DNA of 64,000 nucleotides from DASYKS01 sp031404815 (GTDB lineage Bacteria; Acidobacteriota; Thermoanaerobaculia; Multivoradales; UBA5704): contig JANNIH010000059.1 in the NCBI GenBank assembly GCA_031404815.1, positions 1-64,000 on the forward strand. The letters run 5' to 3'. The stretch's first letter is position 1; every line of letters starts with the position of its first letter. Shown here piece by piece: positions 1-7,561 of this stretch. The notes under the pieces are model-generated. The model was not told the origin of the DNA, searched no databases, and saw nothing but the letters and a program-made list of their open reading frames with translations. The translations under genes were made by a program, and so were the position numbers.

Positions 1-3
1 CAA

Positions 4-62
4 CCCAGGGCATCGGCCTTCGGCCTCAGCCCTGGGCTCAGTTCTACCGGCCTTTCAGGCCG
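4..62. repeat. REP-like element of two palindromic hairpins
   Basis: Two adjacent stem-loops. The first pairs CCCAGGGC (4-11) with GCCCTGGG (29-36), with an inner GGCC-TTC-GGCC tip. The second pairs CGGCCT (48-53) with AGGCCG (57-62) around TTC. There is no T-run, so an intrinsic terminator is less likely than a dispersed REP-type palindrome. It lies upstream of a small peptide gene. Whether other copies exist cannot be seen from this window. Confidence 0.5.
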
Positions 63-172
63 CGGAAGGGCTGACGGCCTGTCCCATCGCTGGAGGTTGC
101 ACCGGCAAGCCGAACTTATGATGACTTTGACGGGGCCCTGAAAAGCCTCCCGCAAACCCAGAAGGAGACCGC

Positions 173-331
173 ATGGAAACGAAGACCAAAGCTGATCGCG
201 CAACGAAGGTTCAGACCATCGATCCGGCTGCCATCGCCCGGTTGCTCGGCGCCGTCCAGGGTGGCACGCGGACGGAGGGCACCGCGGTTGTAGTCCCGCA
301 GGGGCCGCTCGCCGCGTTTTACCACTCCTGA
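173..331 (+). CDS. 52-residue peptide with a GG motif, unknown
   Basis: A short gene with a strong Shine-Dalgarno AAGGAG at 162-167, five bases before ATG 173. The peptide starts METKTKADRATKV and ends in GPLAAFYHS. It has no signal peptide, no cysteines and no membrane segment. Its middle reads RLLGAVQGG, which resembles the double-glycine end of bacteriocin or RiPP leader peptides. A glycosyltransferase of the SunS type follows 65 bp downstream on the same strand, so a modified-peptide precursor is conceivable. That function is inference only. The ribosome-binding site and clean stop make expression plausible. Confidence 0.5.
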   Translation: METKTKADRATKVQTIDPAAIARLLGAVQGGTRTEGTAVVVPQGPLAAFYHS

Positions 332-396
332 TCCGACCGAGCCTCGAGGCCCCGTGGCTTGGCCAAGTCCGGGGCTTAGCGGCGTCACCCTGCTTC

Positions 397-1182
397 ATGC
401 TGCTTTCCGTCTGCCTGATCGCCAAGAACGAGGAGCGCTTTTTGGGCGGAGCGCTCGCCTCGGTGCGAGAGGTGGCGGACGAGATTGTCCTGGTCGATAC
501 GGGTTCGACCGACCGCACCGTCGAGATCGCTCGGGAGCAGGGCTGCCGCGTTCTGGAAGAGCCTTGGCGGGACGACTTCTCGGCCGCCCGAAATGCGGGA
601 ATTGCCGTTGCCCGCGGGCGCTTCCTCCTCTGCCTCGACGCCGACGAACGTCTGGTCCAACCGGAATCGCTGCGCGAAGCGCTCCTTTCCCCACCTCCGG
701 AGATCGGCGGCTGGTTCCTCGAACGCCACGATCGCGTGATCCGTCCCGAGGACGGCGAGCCCGATGTCTATCCGATCGGCATGCTGCGCCTGTTCCGCAA
801 CCATTCCGAGATTCGCTACGAGGGGATTGTCCACGAGCGGCCGAACGATGCGGTGTTTCGTGCCGGCTTTTCGGTCGGTGCCTTGGCGCCCGCTCATCTG
901 ACCCATCTCGTAAGCGATCTTCCCTACGAGCGGCTGGTCGAAAAACAACAGCGCTACCTTCGGCTCCTGGACCTCGCGCTCGCCCGCGAGCCGAATGACT
1001 TCTGGGCGCGCTACTACCGCGGCAAAACGGTTTGGTTCCTTAAGCGACGCTTCGAGGCCAAGGCGATCTTCCGCGCGATCGCCGACGCCTCGGACTGCCC
1101 GCCGCCACTTTGCGCCTCGGCGCTCTCGATGCTCGCGGCGCTCCTTTCCGAAGACGGCGAGCGGGTGGCCGCGGTCGGCTGA
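397..1182 (+). CDS. Family 2 glycosyltransferase with TPR-like C-terminus, cut by an in-frame TGA
   Basis: A GT-A fold glycosyltransferase that transfers a sugar from an NDP-sugar donor. The N-terminus has the family 2 signature: SVCLIAKNEE, then DEIVLVDTGSTDRT (nucleotide binding) and LCLDADERL (metal-binding DxD). The C-terminal half is helical and TPR-like, the architecture of SunS-type and related TPR glycosyltransferases. The reading frame stops at TGA 1180-1182. The same frame continues open beyond it with typical TPR sequence (LEESLALVPGASLPLYVLAE) to about 1398, where it runs straight into a toxin-antitoxin gene. The natural protein was therefore probably longer, and this copy may be damaged at both points. 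The acceptor is unknown; the small peptide gene just upstream is one candidate. Confidence 0.7.
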   Translation: MLLSVCLIAKNEERFLGGALASVREVADEIVLVDTGSTDRTVEIAREQGCRVLEEPWRDDFSAARNAGIAVARGRFLLCLDADERLVQPESLREALLSPPPEIGGWFLERHDRVIRPEDGEPDVYPIGMLRLFRNHSEIRYEGIVHERPNDAVFRAGFSVGALAPAHLTHLVSDLPYERLVEKQQRYLRLLDLALAREPNDFWARYYRGKTVWFLKRRFEAKAIFRAIADASDCPPPLCASALSMLAALLSEDGERVAAVG

Positions 1183-1398
1183 CTCGAGGAGAGCCTGGCG
1201 CTCGTGCCCGGCGCCTCGCTGCCGCTTTACGTGCTCGCCGAAACCCTCTACGCCGACGGCCACTTCGCCGCCGCTCGCGAGGCATATACCCGGGTGCGGC
1301 GCAGCCTCGACGCCGGCGCCGGCCCGCCCTTGGTGGGCGGCTCGGCGGAACGCGCGGCGGAAGCTCACCCCCAGGCCGAGCGTGCTATTCTGGAGGCG

Positions 1399-1641
1399 AT
1401 GAAAGCGGTCACCTTGCGCGCTCACTTCGACGGAGAGAACCTCCGGTTGGACGAACCTTGCGCCCTCGACCGAGACGCTCCTTTGACGGTCACGATCCGG
1501 CCTCGAAGCGAAGAGGCGGAAGAGCGAGAGGCGTGGGCCCTTTTGGCGGTTTCCTCCCTCGCGAGAGCCTATGGGGAAGACGAGCCCGACTATTCCCTGG
1601 ACCTGATCAAAGAGCCCAACCCTGACTATGAGGGAAGGTGA
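1399..1641 (+). CDS. Antitoxin of a PemK/MazF-like module
   Basis: An 80-residue protein beginning MKAVTLRAHFDGENLRLDEP. It is clearly paralogous to the antitoxin at 2918-3133 on the other strand: both share LxAHxDGExxxLDEP, DAPLxVT, EEREAW and AxxRAYGxDEPxY. The N-terminal strand-rich part fits small DNA-binding antitoxins. Its stop overlaps the start of the PemK/MazF-like toxin by 14 bp, the usual antitoxin-first order. It should bind and neutralise the toxin and repress the operon. It is in the same frame as the interrupted glycosyltransferase, so ATG 1399 was chosen from the alignment with its paralogue. GGAGG (1392-1396) lies unusually close to this start. Confidence 0.7.
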   Translation: MKAVTLRAHFDGENLRLDEPCALDRDAPLTVTIRPRSEEAEEREAWALLAVSSLARAYGEDEPDYSLDLIKEPNPDYEGR

Positions 1642-1804
1642 CGTCGCGATCGCGGCCCTCCCTCAGCTCGACGGCGAGAAGAAAAATCGCCCTGTCCTGC
1701 TCCTGCGGGAGATGCCTCGTCAAGGGGACTTTCTCGTTTGCGGAATCAGCTCCCGGCTTCAAAGGCGTATTCCGGGCTTCGACGAACTGAAGGAGCCCCC
1801 CTGA
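1628..1804 (+). pseudogene. PemK/MazF-like toxin, C-terminally truncated
   Basis: Fifty-eight codons starting MREGDVAIAALPQLDGEKKN, followed by RPVLLLREMPRQGDFLVCG. This is the N-terminal half of a PemK/MazF-type endoribonuclease toxin; family members usually run to about 105-115 residues. It matches the toxin fragment at 2690-2921 along its length, then stops after FDELKEPP, exactly where the selenoprotein gene begins; the last base of its TGA is the A of that ATG. The catalytic C-terminal half is missing, so it is probably inactive. Confidence 0.7.
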
Positions 1805-2688
1805 TGAAAGTCGACAGCTTTCGGTTCGTCTCGCCGCTGATCAAGCGGTATTACCAGCTGAGCCGGGTGACCAAGGAGCTTCCGATTCCTTTTTCGCCGC
1901 TCGGGAAACCGCTGGCCGAGAGCCGGCTTTCGCTGGTGACCACGGGCGGGCTCTACCACCGCGGCCACGACCGGCCGTTCGATCAGGAGCGCGAGCGGCG
2001 CGAGCCGGCATGGGGCGACCCGAGCTACCGCGTGCTGCCGACCGACATGGACTTGGGGCAAGTGGGGGTGAGCCATCTCCACATCAACCCGAAGGACGTG
2101 CTCGCCGACCCGAACATCCTCCTGCCGATCGAGCGGATCAAGGAGCTGGTGGCCGAGGGTCGGGTGGGAAGCCTGGCGGCCAAGGCCTACTCGTTCATGG
2201 GCTACCAGGGGTTCCCCGCCGACCACTCCGGATGGAAAGAGAAATACGGCCCCGAGGTCCTCGCCGCACTCAAGGCCGACCGGGTGGAGGGCGTTCTCCT
2301 GACCTCGGCCTGACCGGAGTGTACGGCCAACGTGCCCGTGCTGGCACGTCTGTTCGAAGCGGGCGGAATCGCCACGGTGCTGGTCACCAACATGCCGTTC
2401 TGGGCCGAGCGAATCGGCGTGCCGCGCACTCTCGCGGCCGAGTTTCCGTTCGGCCACGCCTTGGGCGCCGCGAACGATCGGGAAATGCAGCGGCGGGTGA
2501 TCCTGCGGGCGTTGGACCTCCTCGAACAGGCGACCGCCCCGGGCGGGATCGAGCTTTTCGACGAGTCCTGGCCCGGAACGGTCGCCGAAGGGCGCCGCGC
2601 CTCAGAGCCCAAAATCCCCGCGCCGATCACCGCGCAGATGGGGCGCCATATTGGGCGGTTCCTCCGCGGGATGCGCCGGTTCGGATAG
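1804..2688 (+). CDS. GrdB/PrdB-family selenoprotein with in-frame Sec codon
   Basis: Read through TGA 2311-2313 as selenocysteine, this is a 294-residue protein of the glycine/sarcosine/betaine reductase selenoprotein B family. The Sec lies at residue 170 in VEGVLLTSA-U-PECTANV, giving the redox motif U-x2-C-T that matches the UxxCxxT centre of GrdB. After Sec the protein continues in frame with LARLFEAGGIATVLVTNMPF and FPFGHALG, the conserved C-terminal part of the family. A SECIS-like hairpin sits at the right distance. ATG 1804 has Shine-Dalgarno AAGGAG at 1790-1795. The protein is shorter than classical GrdB (about 430 residues) and has no reductase partner genes beside it, so its substrate is unknown. 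A conventional gene caller would split it into 1804-2313 and 2332-2688. Confidence 0.9.
2330..2349 (+). promoter_or_regulatory. Bacterial SECIS hairpin
   Basis: A perfect 7-bp stem ACGTGCC (2330-2336) / GGCACGT (2343-2349) closes a six-base loop CGTGCT. The loop has G in its second position, and this G lies 27 bases after the T of TGA 2311. Bacterial SECIS elements recognised by SelB lie about 16-37 bases after the UGA and carry a G among the first two loop bases, so the fit is good. It supports UGA being read as Sec. Confidence 0.85.
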
Positions 2689-2689
2689 G

Positions 2690-2921
2690 CGGGGCGGCGG
2701 CGAATGAGCGACCGGGCTTTGAGCCCGCTGTCAAGAAAGTCCGGATCTCCCGGTCCGATCGGGTCGTCGAATTCTGCCACCGCTTGTCGTAACTGGGTAC
2801 TGACGCCGCAGACGAGAAAATCGCCGAACGGAGGGACCGCACGGAGCACGATGGCGGGCCTATATTTGATCGATCCTGAAGCCTGTGGCAACGAAGCGAG
2901 GACGACTTCTCCCTCCTTCAT
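2690..2921 (-). pseudogene. PemK/MazF-like toxin, C-terminally truncated
   Basis: Starts MKEGEVVLASLPQASGSIKY, then RPAIVLRAVPPFGDFLVCGVS and DFLDSGLKARSLIR, as in the first three quarters of PemK/MazF-like endoribonucleases. Past SLIR the frame stays open (to 2202), but the sequence becomes an arginine/proline-rich shadow of the selenoprotein gene on the other strand, so the native C-terminus is lost. It overlaps its antitoxin by 4 bp. Together with the left-hand module it forms a mirror image around the selenoprotein gene. Confidence 0.65.
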
Positions 2922-3133
2922 CGCCTAACGTCGGCCGCCGTATATTCGGGCTCGTCGTCCCCGTAGGCGCGCTCCAAGGCATGGCGGCCCGCGGCGATCC
3001 AGGCCTCGCGCTCCTCATCCTTCTCAGCCACGAGGACGGTAACGAGCAGAGGGGCATCCGGTGCCAGGTCGAAAGGCTCGTCGAGCTGGATGTGCTCGCC
3101 ATCGTAATGGGCTTTGAGGCTTACCGTCGTCAT
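2918..3133 (-). CDS. Antitoxin of a PemK/MazF-like module
   Basis: A 71-residue protein, MTTVSLKAHYDGEHIQLDEP at the start and DDEPEYTAADVRR at the end. It is paralogous to the antitoxin at 1399-1641 and precedes a truncated PemK/MazF-like toxin with a 4-bp overlap, the standard antitoxin-toxin arrangement. It is expected to neutralise the toxin and to autoregulate. Because its cognate toxin looks broken it may now be a leftover or act on another paralogue. Confidence 0.7.
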   Translation of the reverse strand: MTTVSLKAHYDGEHIQLDEPFDLAPDAPLLVTVLVAEKDEEREAWIAAGRHALERAYGDDEPEYTAADVRR

Positions 3134-3363
3134 GGCCTTGAGTCTAATTCCGGCTCACCGATACAACAAGCCGTCGTACCTTCAAAGGGATTCCGCCGAC
3201 ATCGGCGTCCCGGCGGCTTCCGGTCGCGGGGAAGGGGAGCGGGCCGCCCAGACGAGCCCCCTCCCCGGAGAGGACGAACACCCTTCGCCGGAGGATTTCT
3301 TTGACTCGACCGGTTTCAACAACCGGTGGGCGCTCTCCCGCGAAGCCGTGGGAGCCGTCTTGA

Positions 3364-3804
3364 CGTGCAATCCGGATGACGAGCTGTGCGGATCGGACTC
3401 CGGGAACGACGATTCCTCGTCCGAGGCCTGGTTCCCCGCGGTAGTGATGTGCAGCACTACGTTCGTGTTGTGCGAAACCGAAGCTCGAACGTTGTTCTCA
3501 GGGGGAACACTGTGCGTCACAGCGATTGGGTTGTGCAACTCGGACGCCGGGAACTGGTTCCGAGACGCGTCGTCGCCCTTTTCGGGCTGCGCACCCCCCT
3601 TCGCGGCATCATTGATGTGCGTCATGGCCGTCGTTTTGTGCGTCACGGCGGGATGGTACAAGGTACCGCGCTTTGGGAAGCGGTGCCCGCGAGCATTGCT
3701 GTACAGCAAAATGGCTGTGCTGCACAGCAATGCTTTTTGTACCTAGGTCCGGATCGTCGGGATGTGCAGCCGGCTCGTCGAGCTGCACATCCGGAAGCCT
3801 TAGA
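3364..3804. repeat. Degenerate array of twenty-one 21-bp units
   Basis: The gene-poor stretch 3134-3826 holds a strict 21-bp grid. TGTGC, or close variants CGTGC/TGTAC/TGCAC, begins at 3364, 3385, 3448, 3469, 3511, 3532, 3616, 3637, 3700, 3721, 3763 and 3784. All steps are multiples of 21. Units between the TGTGC pairs tend to carry GTTCC/GTTCT at offset 4 (3431, 3494, 3557). The last unit pair forms a perfect inverted repeat GATGTGCAGC (3761-3770) / GCTGCACATC (3782-3791), and TTGCTGTACAGCAA (3697-3710) is a perfect palindrome. Both strands have open frames giving seven-residue repeats, but neither has a convincing ribosome-binding site. Just before the array a hairpin ACCGGTT/AACCGGT lies at 3309-3327. 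Confidence 0.8.
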
Positions 3805-3826
3805 ATCGCATCGCGGAGGGCGCGCA

Positions 3827-4597
3827 CTACCCTGTGAACAGCACGCTCAGGCAAGTGAGGCTCCCTTCCGCCTTTTGTAGCTCGGAGACGTCGATCGTGA
3901 CCACGTTGTGGCCACGTCCGGCGAGGAGGTCGCGGGTGCGCGGGAAACCGGCGGGGAGGAAGACCCGGCCGCCGACGGTGAGCGTGTTCGCGGCCCAGGG
4001 CTCGTCGTCGGGCAGGGGGACGACCTCGGCGCCGGACAGGGCTGAGATGTCCACCCACGCGGGATTGGCGAGAAAGCAGTCGTCACCCACGTAGGTGACT
4101 CCGGTTTTGAGGTGCAGGCAGTCGGTGAGTGCAACCGACACCACGGTGTAGCCGAACGGACGAAGAAGCTCGGCGAGCGCCCGGTGGGCCGCTTCGTTCG
4201 TGCGCGCGGACCGGCCGACATAGAGCGTCCGGCCGACGCGCATCACATCGCCCCCTTCGAGCCGGGCTCCGGGAGGCAGCTGGATCAGCTGACGGTAGCG
4301 GCCGATCGCCTCGACCACGCTTTCGACTTCACCCTCGCGGCTCGCGGCACCCGGCCGGCCGACGATCGCGATCTCGTCGAGCACCACGATCGGATCTTCG
4401 ACGAACACGGCGTCGGGCTGGTCGGGGAGCTCGGGGAGCCAGTGAACGGTGAGGCCGGCCACTTCGAGCGCCGCGGCGTAGGCTTGGTGTTGGGCTGCGG
4501 CCTGCCCCAAATCGATCGGCTCGCGATCGCGAAACGACAGCTCGCACGCCGCGAGCGAGCGGCTGACCGGTCGGACGAGCGCGCGCGGGATCGGCAT
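3827..4597 (-). CDS. Dimethylarginine dimethylaminohydrolase-like amidinohydrolase
   Basis: A 256-residue member of the DDAH/arginine deiminase superfamily, which cleaves the guanidino group of arginine derivatives to give citrulline and an amine. It contains DAVFVEDPIVVLDEIAIVGR, EGGDVMRVG, the histidine region CLHLKTGVTYVGDD and a C-terminal nucleophile in EGSLTCLSVLF. This is the usual order of substrate, His and Cys residues in DDAH, and the length is typical. ATG 4597 is the first sensible start. The frame stays open upstream to 5350, but only as the shadow of the exosortase genes. It lies 8 bp behind the exosortase-associated gene and is probably cotranscribed. The physiological substrate is not certain. 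Confidence 0.85.
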   Translation of the reverse strand: MPIPRALVRPVSRSLAACELSFRDREPIDLGQAAAQHQAYAAALEVAGLTVHWLPELPDQPDAVFVEDPIVVLDEIAIVGRPGAASREGEVESVVEAIGRYRQLIQLPPGARLEGGDVMRVGRTLYVGRSARTNEAAHRALAELLRPFGYTVVSVALTDCLHLKTGVTYVGDDCFLANPAWVDISALSGAEVVPLPDDEPWAANTLTVGGRVFLPAGFPRTRDLLAGRGHNVVTIDVSELQKAEGSLTCLSVLFTG

Positions 4598-4605
4598 CGG
4601 GTTGC

Positions 4606-5256
4606 CTACCGTGCCTTCTTCCGGCCGCGGGGGAGCCGGATCGAGGGGGCGGCGGTTGCCGGTTCGACCCGGTCGCCGCGCAGATCGCCGAGGTAGAAGG
4701 CGCCCCAGAGGACGAATGGCAGGCCGAGCTTGAACGGCAGGTCCATCAGGTGCTTGGATAGGCCGTAGGCGTTCTGCGCGAACGCGCCGTAGTGGCCGGC
4801 GCTCCAAGCGCCGAGCGATGTCGCGTAGGCGGCTTTGACGATCAGGAAGACCAGGATGATGTCGAAGAACACGGTGATCCCGAGCGCCCAGGCGAGATTT
4901 TCGAGCTTGCGCCGCCAGGGGATGCCCGGAATCGCGAGAAACAGGGTCGCGACCAGGATCAGGTGAAAATGCACGTCGGTCAGCTGGAACCCGTGAACCA
5001 GGCTCTTGGCGGGCGGAAAATCGCGGCGCTGGACGAACGCCGACTGGCCGTCGCGCGGCAGCAGGTTCGTGACGTTTGGGCTCTCGGTCCAGTGCAGGAG
5101 GCTCTGCGCCCCGCCGAGCAGGAGCCGGTTGTAGAGCGGAGTGGCGAGAAACCAGACGACCGTCACCGGCGCGAGGGTGAGCAGCAGATTGCGCACCAGA
5201 CCGCGCATGCGCGGTGCGGGCGGGGTGGGGCGCGAATCGGCCGGTGGAGCGGACAT
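4606..5256 (-). CDS. Exosortase H-associated membrane protein
   Basis: A 216-residue protein with a hydrophobic segment near residues 20-45 and further segments in the middle (HLILVATLFLAIPGIPW; ITVFFDIILVFLIV) and near the C-terminus (LPFVLWGAFYLG). Placement directly behind exosortase H and the overall layout match the membrane protein that regularly accompanies XrtH. Its biochemical role is unknown; it presumably works with the exosortase in processing or anchoring IPTLxxWG-CTERM proteins at the inner membrane. It is 42 bp downstream of the exosortase gene and 8 bp upstream of the DDAH-like gene. No IPTLxxWG substrate was seen inside the window. Confidence 0.7.
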   Translation of the reverse strand: MSAPPADSRPTPPAPRMRGLVRNLLLTLAPVTVVWFLATPLYNRLLLGGAQSLLHWTESPNVTNLLPRDGQSAFVQRRDFPPAKSLVHGFQLTDVHFHLILVATLFLAIPGIPWRRKLENLAWALGITVFFDIILVFLIVKAAYATSLGAWSAGHYGAFAQNAYGLSKHLMDLPFKLGLPFVLWGAFYLGDLRGDRVEPATAAPSIRLPRGRKKAR

Positions 5257-5298
5257 TGCGTCGGAATCGGGTCGGAGCTGGAAGGGGAGGAAGCGACT

Positions 5299-5871
5299 TT
5301 ACGCCGCGCTCTCTTCCGCCGGGACGGCCGGGGGGAGGCGGTTCGCCCAATAGATCCAGAGCAGGACGCTCGCCAAGATCACGACGGTCTGCCAGATCAC
5401 CGTGTGCGAGGCGTTGAAGACTTTGGGGAAGTAGACCCCGGTGAGATAGAGGGCGACCACGCGCACCAGGTTGATCGCCTGGATCGCCACCGTACCGAGT
5501 GCGAGCCCCGCGAGCTTCGATTTCCAGGGCGCGGGGAAGGCGAGCACCGCGGCGAGGAAGATCAGCATCGCCTCCACCCCGTTGCAGCCGTTCTTGATGT
5601 TGACCGAGAAGCGCGGGGCCTGGATCAGTGAGCCCTTCTGGGTCACCCCCTGGCCGAGCAGGTTGAGCGACGAAGCGCTCGCGGTGGCGATCCCGCCCGT
5701 GAACGGCTCGATCACATGGTCGTTCACCCAGTTGAGGGAGATCAACGAGAAACTGGCGCCGAGGATGAGGGCGAACAGGACGAGGAAACGGATCTCACGC
5801 CGGTTGGTCCTGAAGAAACGGCCTACGCCCGAGGTCGGCTCCGAGGGTGAAGTGGTCATTTGCTGGCGCAT
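5299..5871 (-). CDS. xrtH: Exosortase H
   Basis: A 190-residue multi-pass membrane cysteine protease/transpeptidase of the exosortase/archaeosortase family. The catalytic triad is visible: Cys in NIKNGCNGVEAMLIF, Arg in INLVRVVALYLTG and His in NASHTVIWQTVVI. The short length and NGCNG context fit the XrtH class, which cleaves proteins with an IPTLxxWG-CTERM tail. The start could be ATG 5871 or ATG 5859. GGAG directly abuts the first, so the second (MTTSPSEPTSG) may be the real one. It leads an exosortase, partner and DDAH-like operon and diverges from pyrR. Confidence 0.85.
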   Translation of the reverse strand: MRQQMTTSPSEPTSGVGRFFRTNRREIRFLVLFALILGASFSLISLNWVNDHVIEPFTGGIATASASSLNLLGQGVTQKGSLIQAPRFSVNIKNGCNGVEAMLIFLAAVLAFPAPWKSKLAGLALGTVAIQAINLVRVVALYLTGVYFPKVFNASHTVIWQTVVILASVLLWIYWANRLPPAVPAEESAA

Positions 5872-6038
5872 CTCCGTAAAGGCGATTTCTGGGATAGGGC
5901 AACCCGATTCGATTCAGAAGGAAGGATTCTACCGCCAGAAGCCCGGCGGCAAAAGTTTGGCCCGCGGCTGGATCCTGTTTGACGACGCGGTTTGACCTCG
6001 CACCCCTCCCCGCCATATCCTCCGTCGGGTTCCGAGAC

Positions 6039-6598
6039 ATGCAAAAGACACTCACGCCGAAAGCGACGATCCTCGATGCGCCCGAAATGGCGCGGATCGT
6101 CCGTCGGATGGCGGGGGAGATCGTCGAGCGCAACCGGGGGGTGGCCGACCTCCTCCTGATCGGCATTCGCACGCGCGGCGTGCCGCTCGCCGAGGCGCTC
6201 GCCGCCGAGATCGGCCGGATGGAAGGGCATCCGGTGCCGATCGGCATCCTCGACATCACCCTCTACCGCGACGATCTCTCGACCATCGGCCAGCATCCGC
6301 TGGTCAAAGAGACCCACCTGCCGCCGATCGACGGAGCCGTGGTCGTGCTCTGCGACGATGTCCTCTACACCGGGCGGACCGTGCGCGCCGCGCTCGACCA
6401 TCTGGTCGATTACGGCCGACCGCGCGCGGTGCAGCTCGCGGTGCTGATCGATCGCGGCCATCGCGAGCTGCCGATCCAGGCCGATTTCGTCGGCCGCGTC
6501 GTGCCCACCTCCGCGGACGAGGTGGTCGAGGTGGCCTTCCCCTCGACCGACGGCGGCGCCGAGCAGGTGCGGATCCTCGAACGGACGCCGGCCGCCTG

Positions 6599-6599
<1 letters not shown>
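6039..6599 (+). CDS. pyrR: PyrR uracil phosphoribosyltransferase / pyr regulator
   Basis: A 186-residue PyrR-family protein. It has the PRPP-binding loop VVLCDDVLYTGRTVRAALDH and the family sequence ILDITLYRDDLS. In Gram-positive bacteria PyrR is an RNA-binding attenuator of the pyr operon and has uracil phosphoribosyltransferase activity. ATG 6039 (MQKTLTPKATILD) was chosen because the preceding frame does not resemble PyrR. It overlaps pyrB by one base. No clear pyr attenuator was recognised upstream, so the regulatory mode here is open. Confidence 0.9.

Positions 6600-7557
<958 letters not shown>

Positions 7558-7561
<4 letters not shown>

Noticed and set aside
1180..1182. TGA in the glycosyltransferase as a second selenocysteine codon
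   Set aside because: There is no nearby Cys or redox motif, the position falls in a TPR helix, and the downstream hairpin is short. A nonsense change is simpler.
3114..3746. A 210-codon plus-strand gene with heptad repeats
   Set aside because: It overlaps the antitoxin start, lacks a ribosome-binding site, and an equally repetitive frame exists on the other strand. The DNA periodicity explains both, so it was recorded as a repeat array.
3364..3804. CRISPR array
   Set aside because: The units are contiguous degenerate 21-mers, not identical repeats separated by unique spacers, and no cas genes are nearby.
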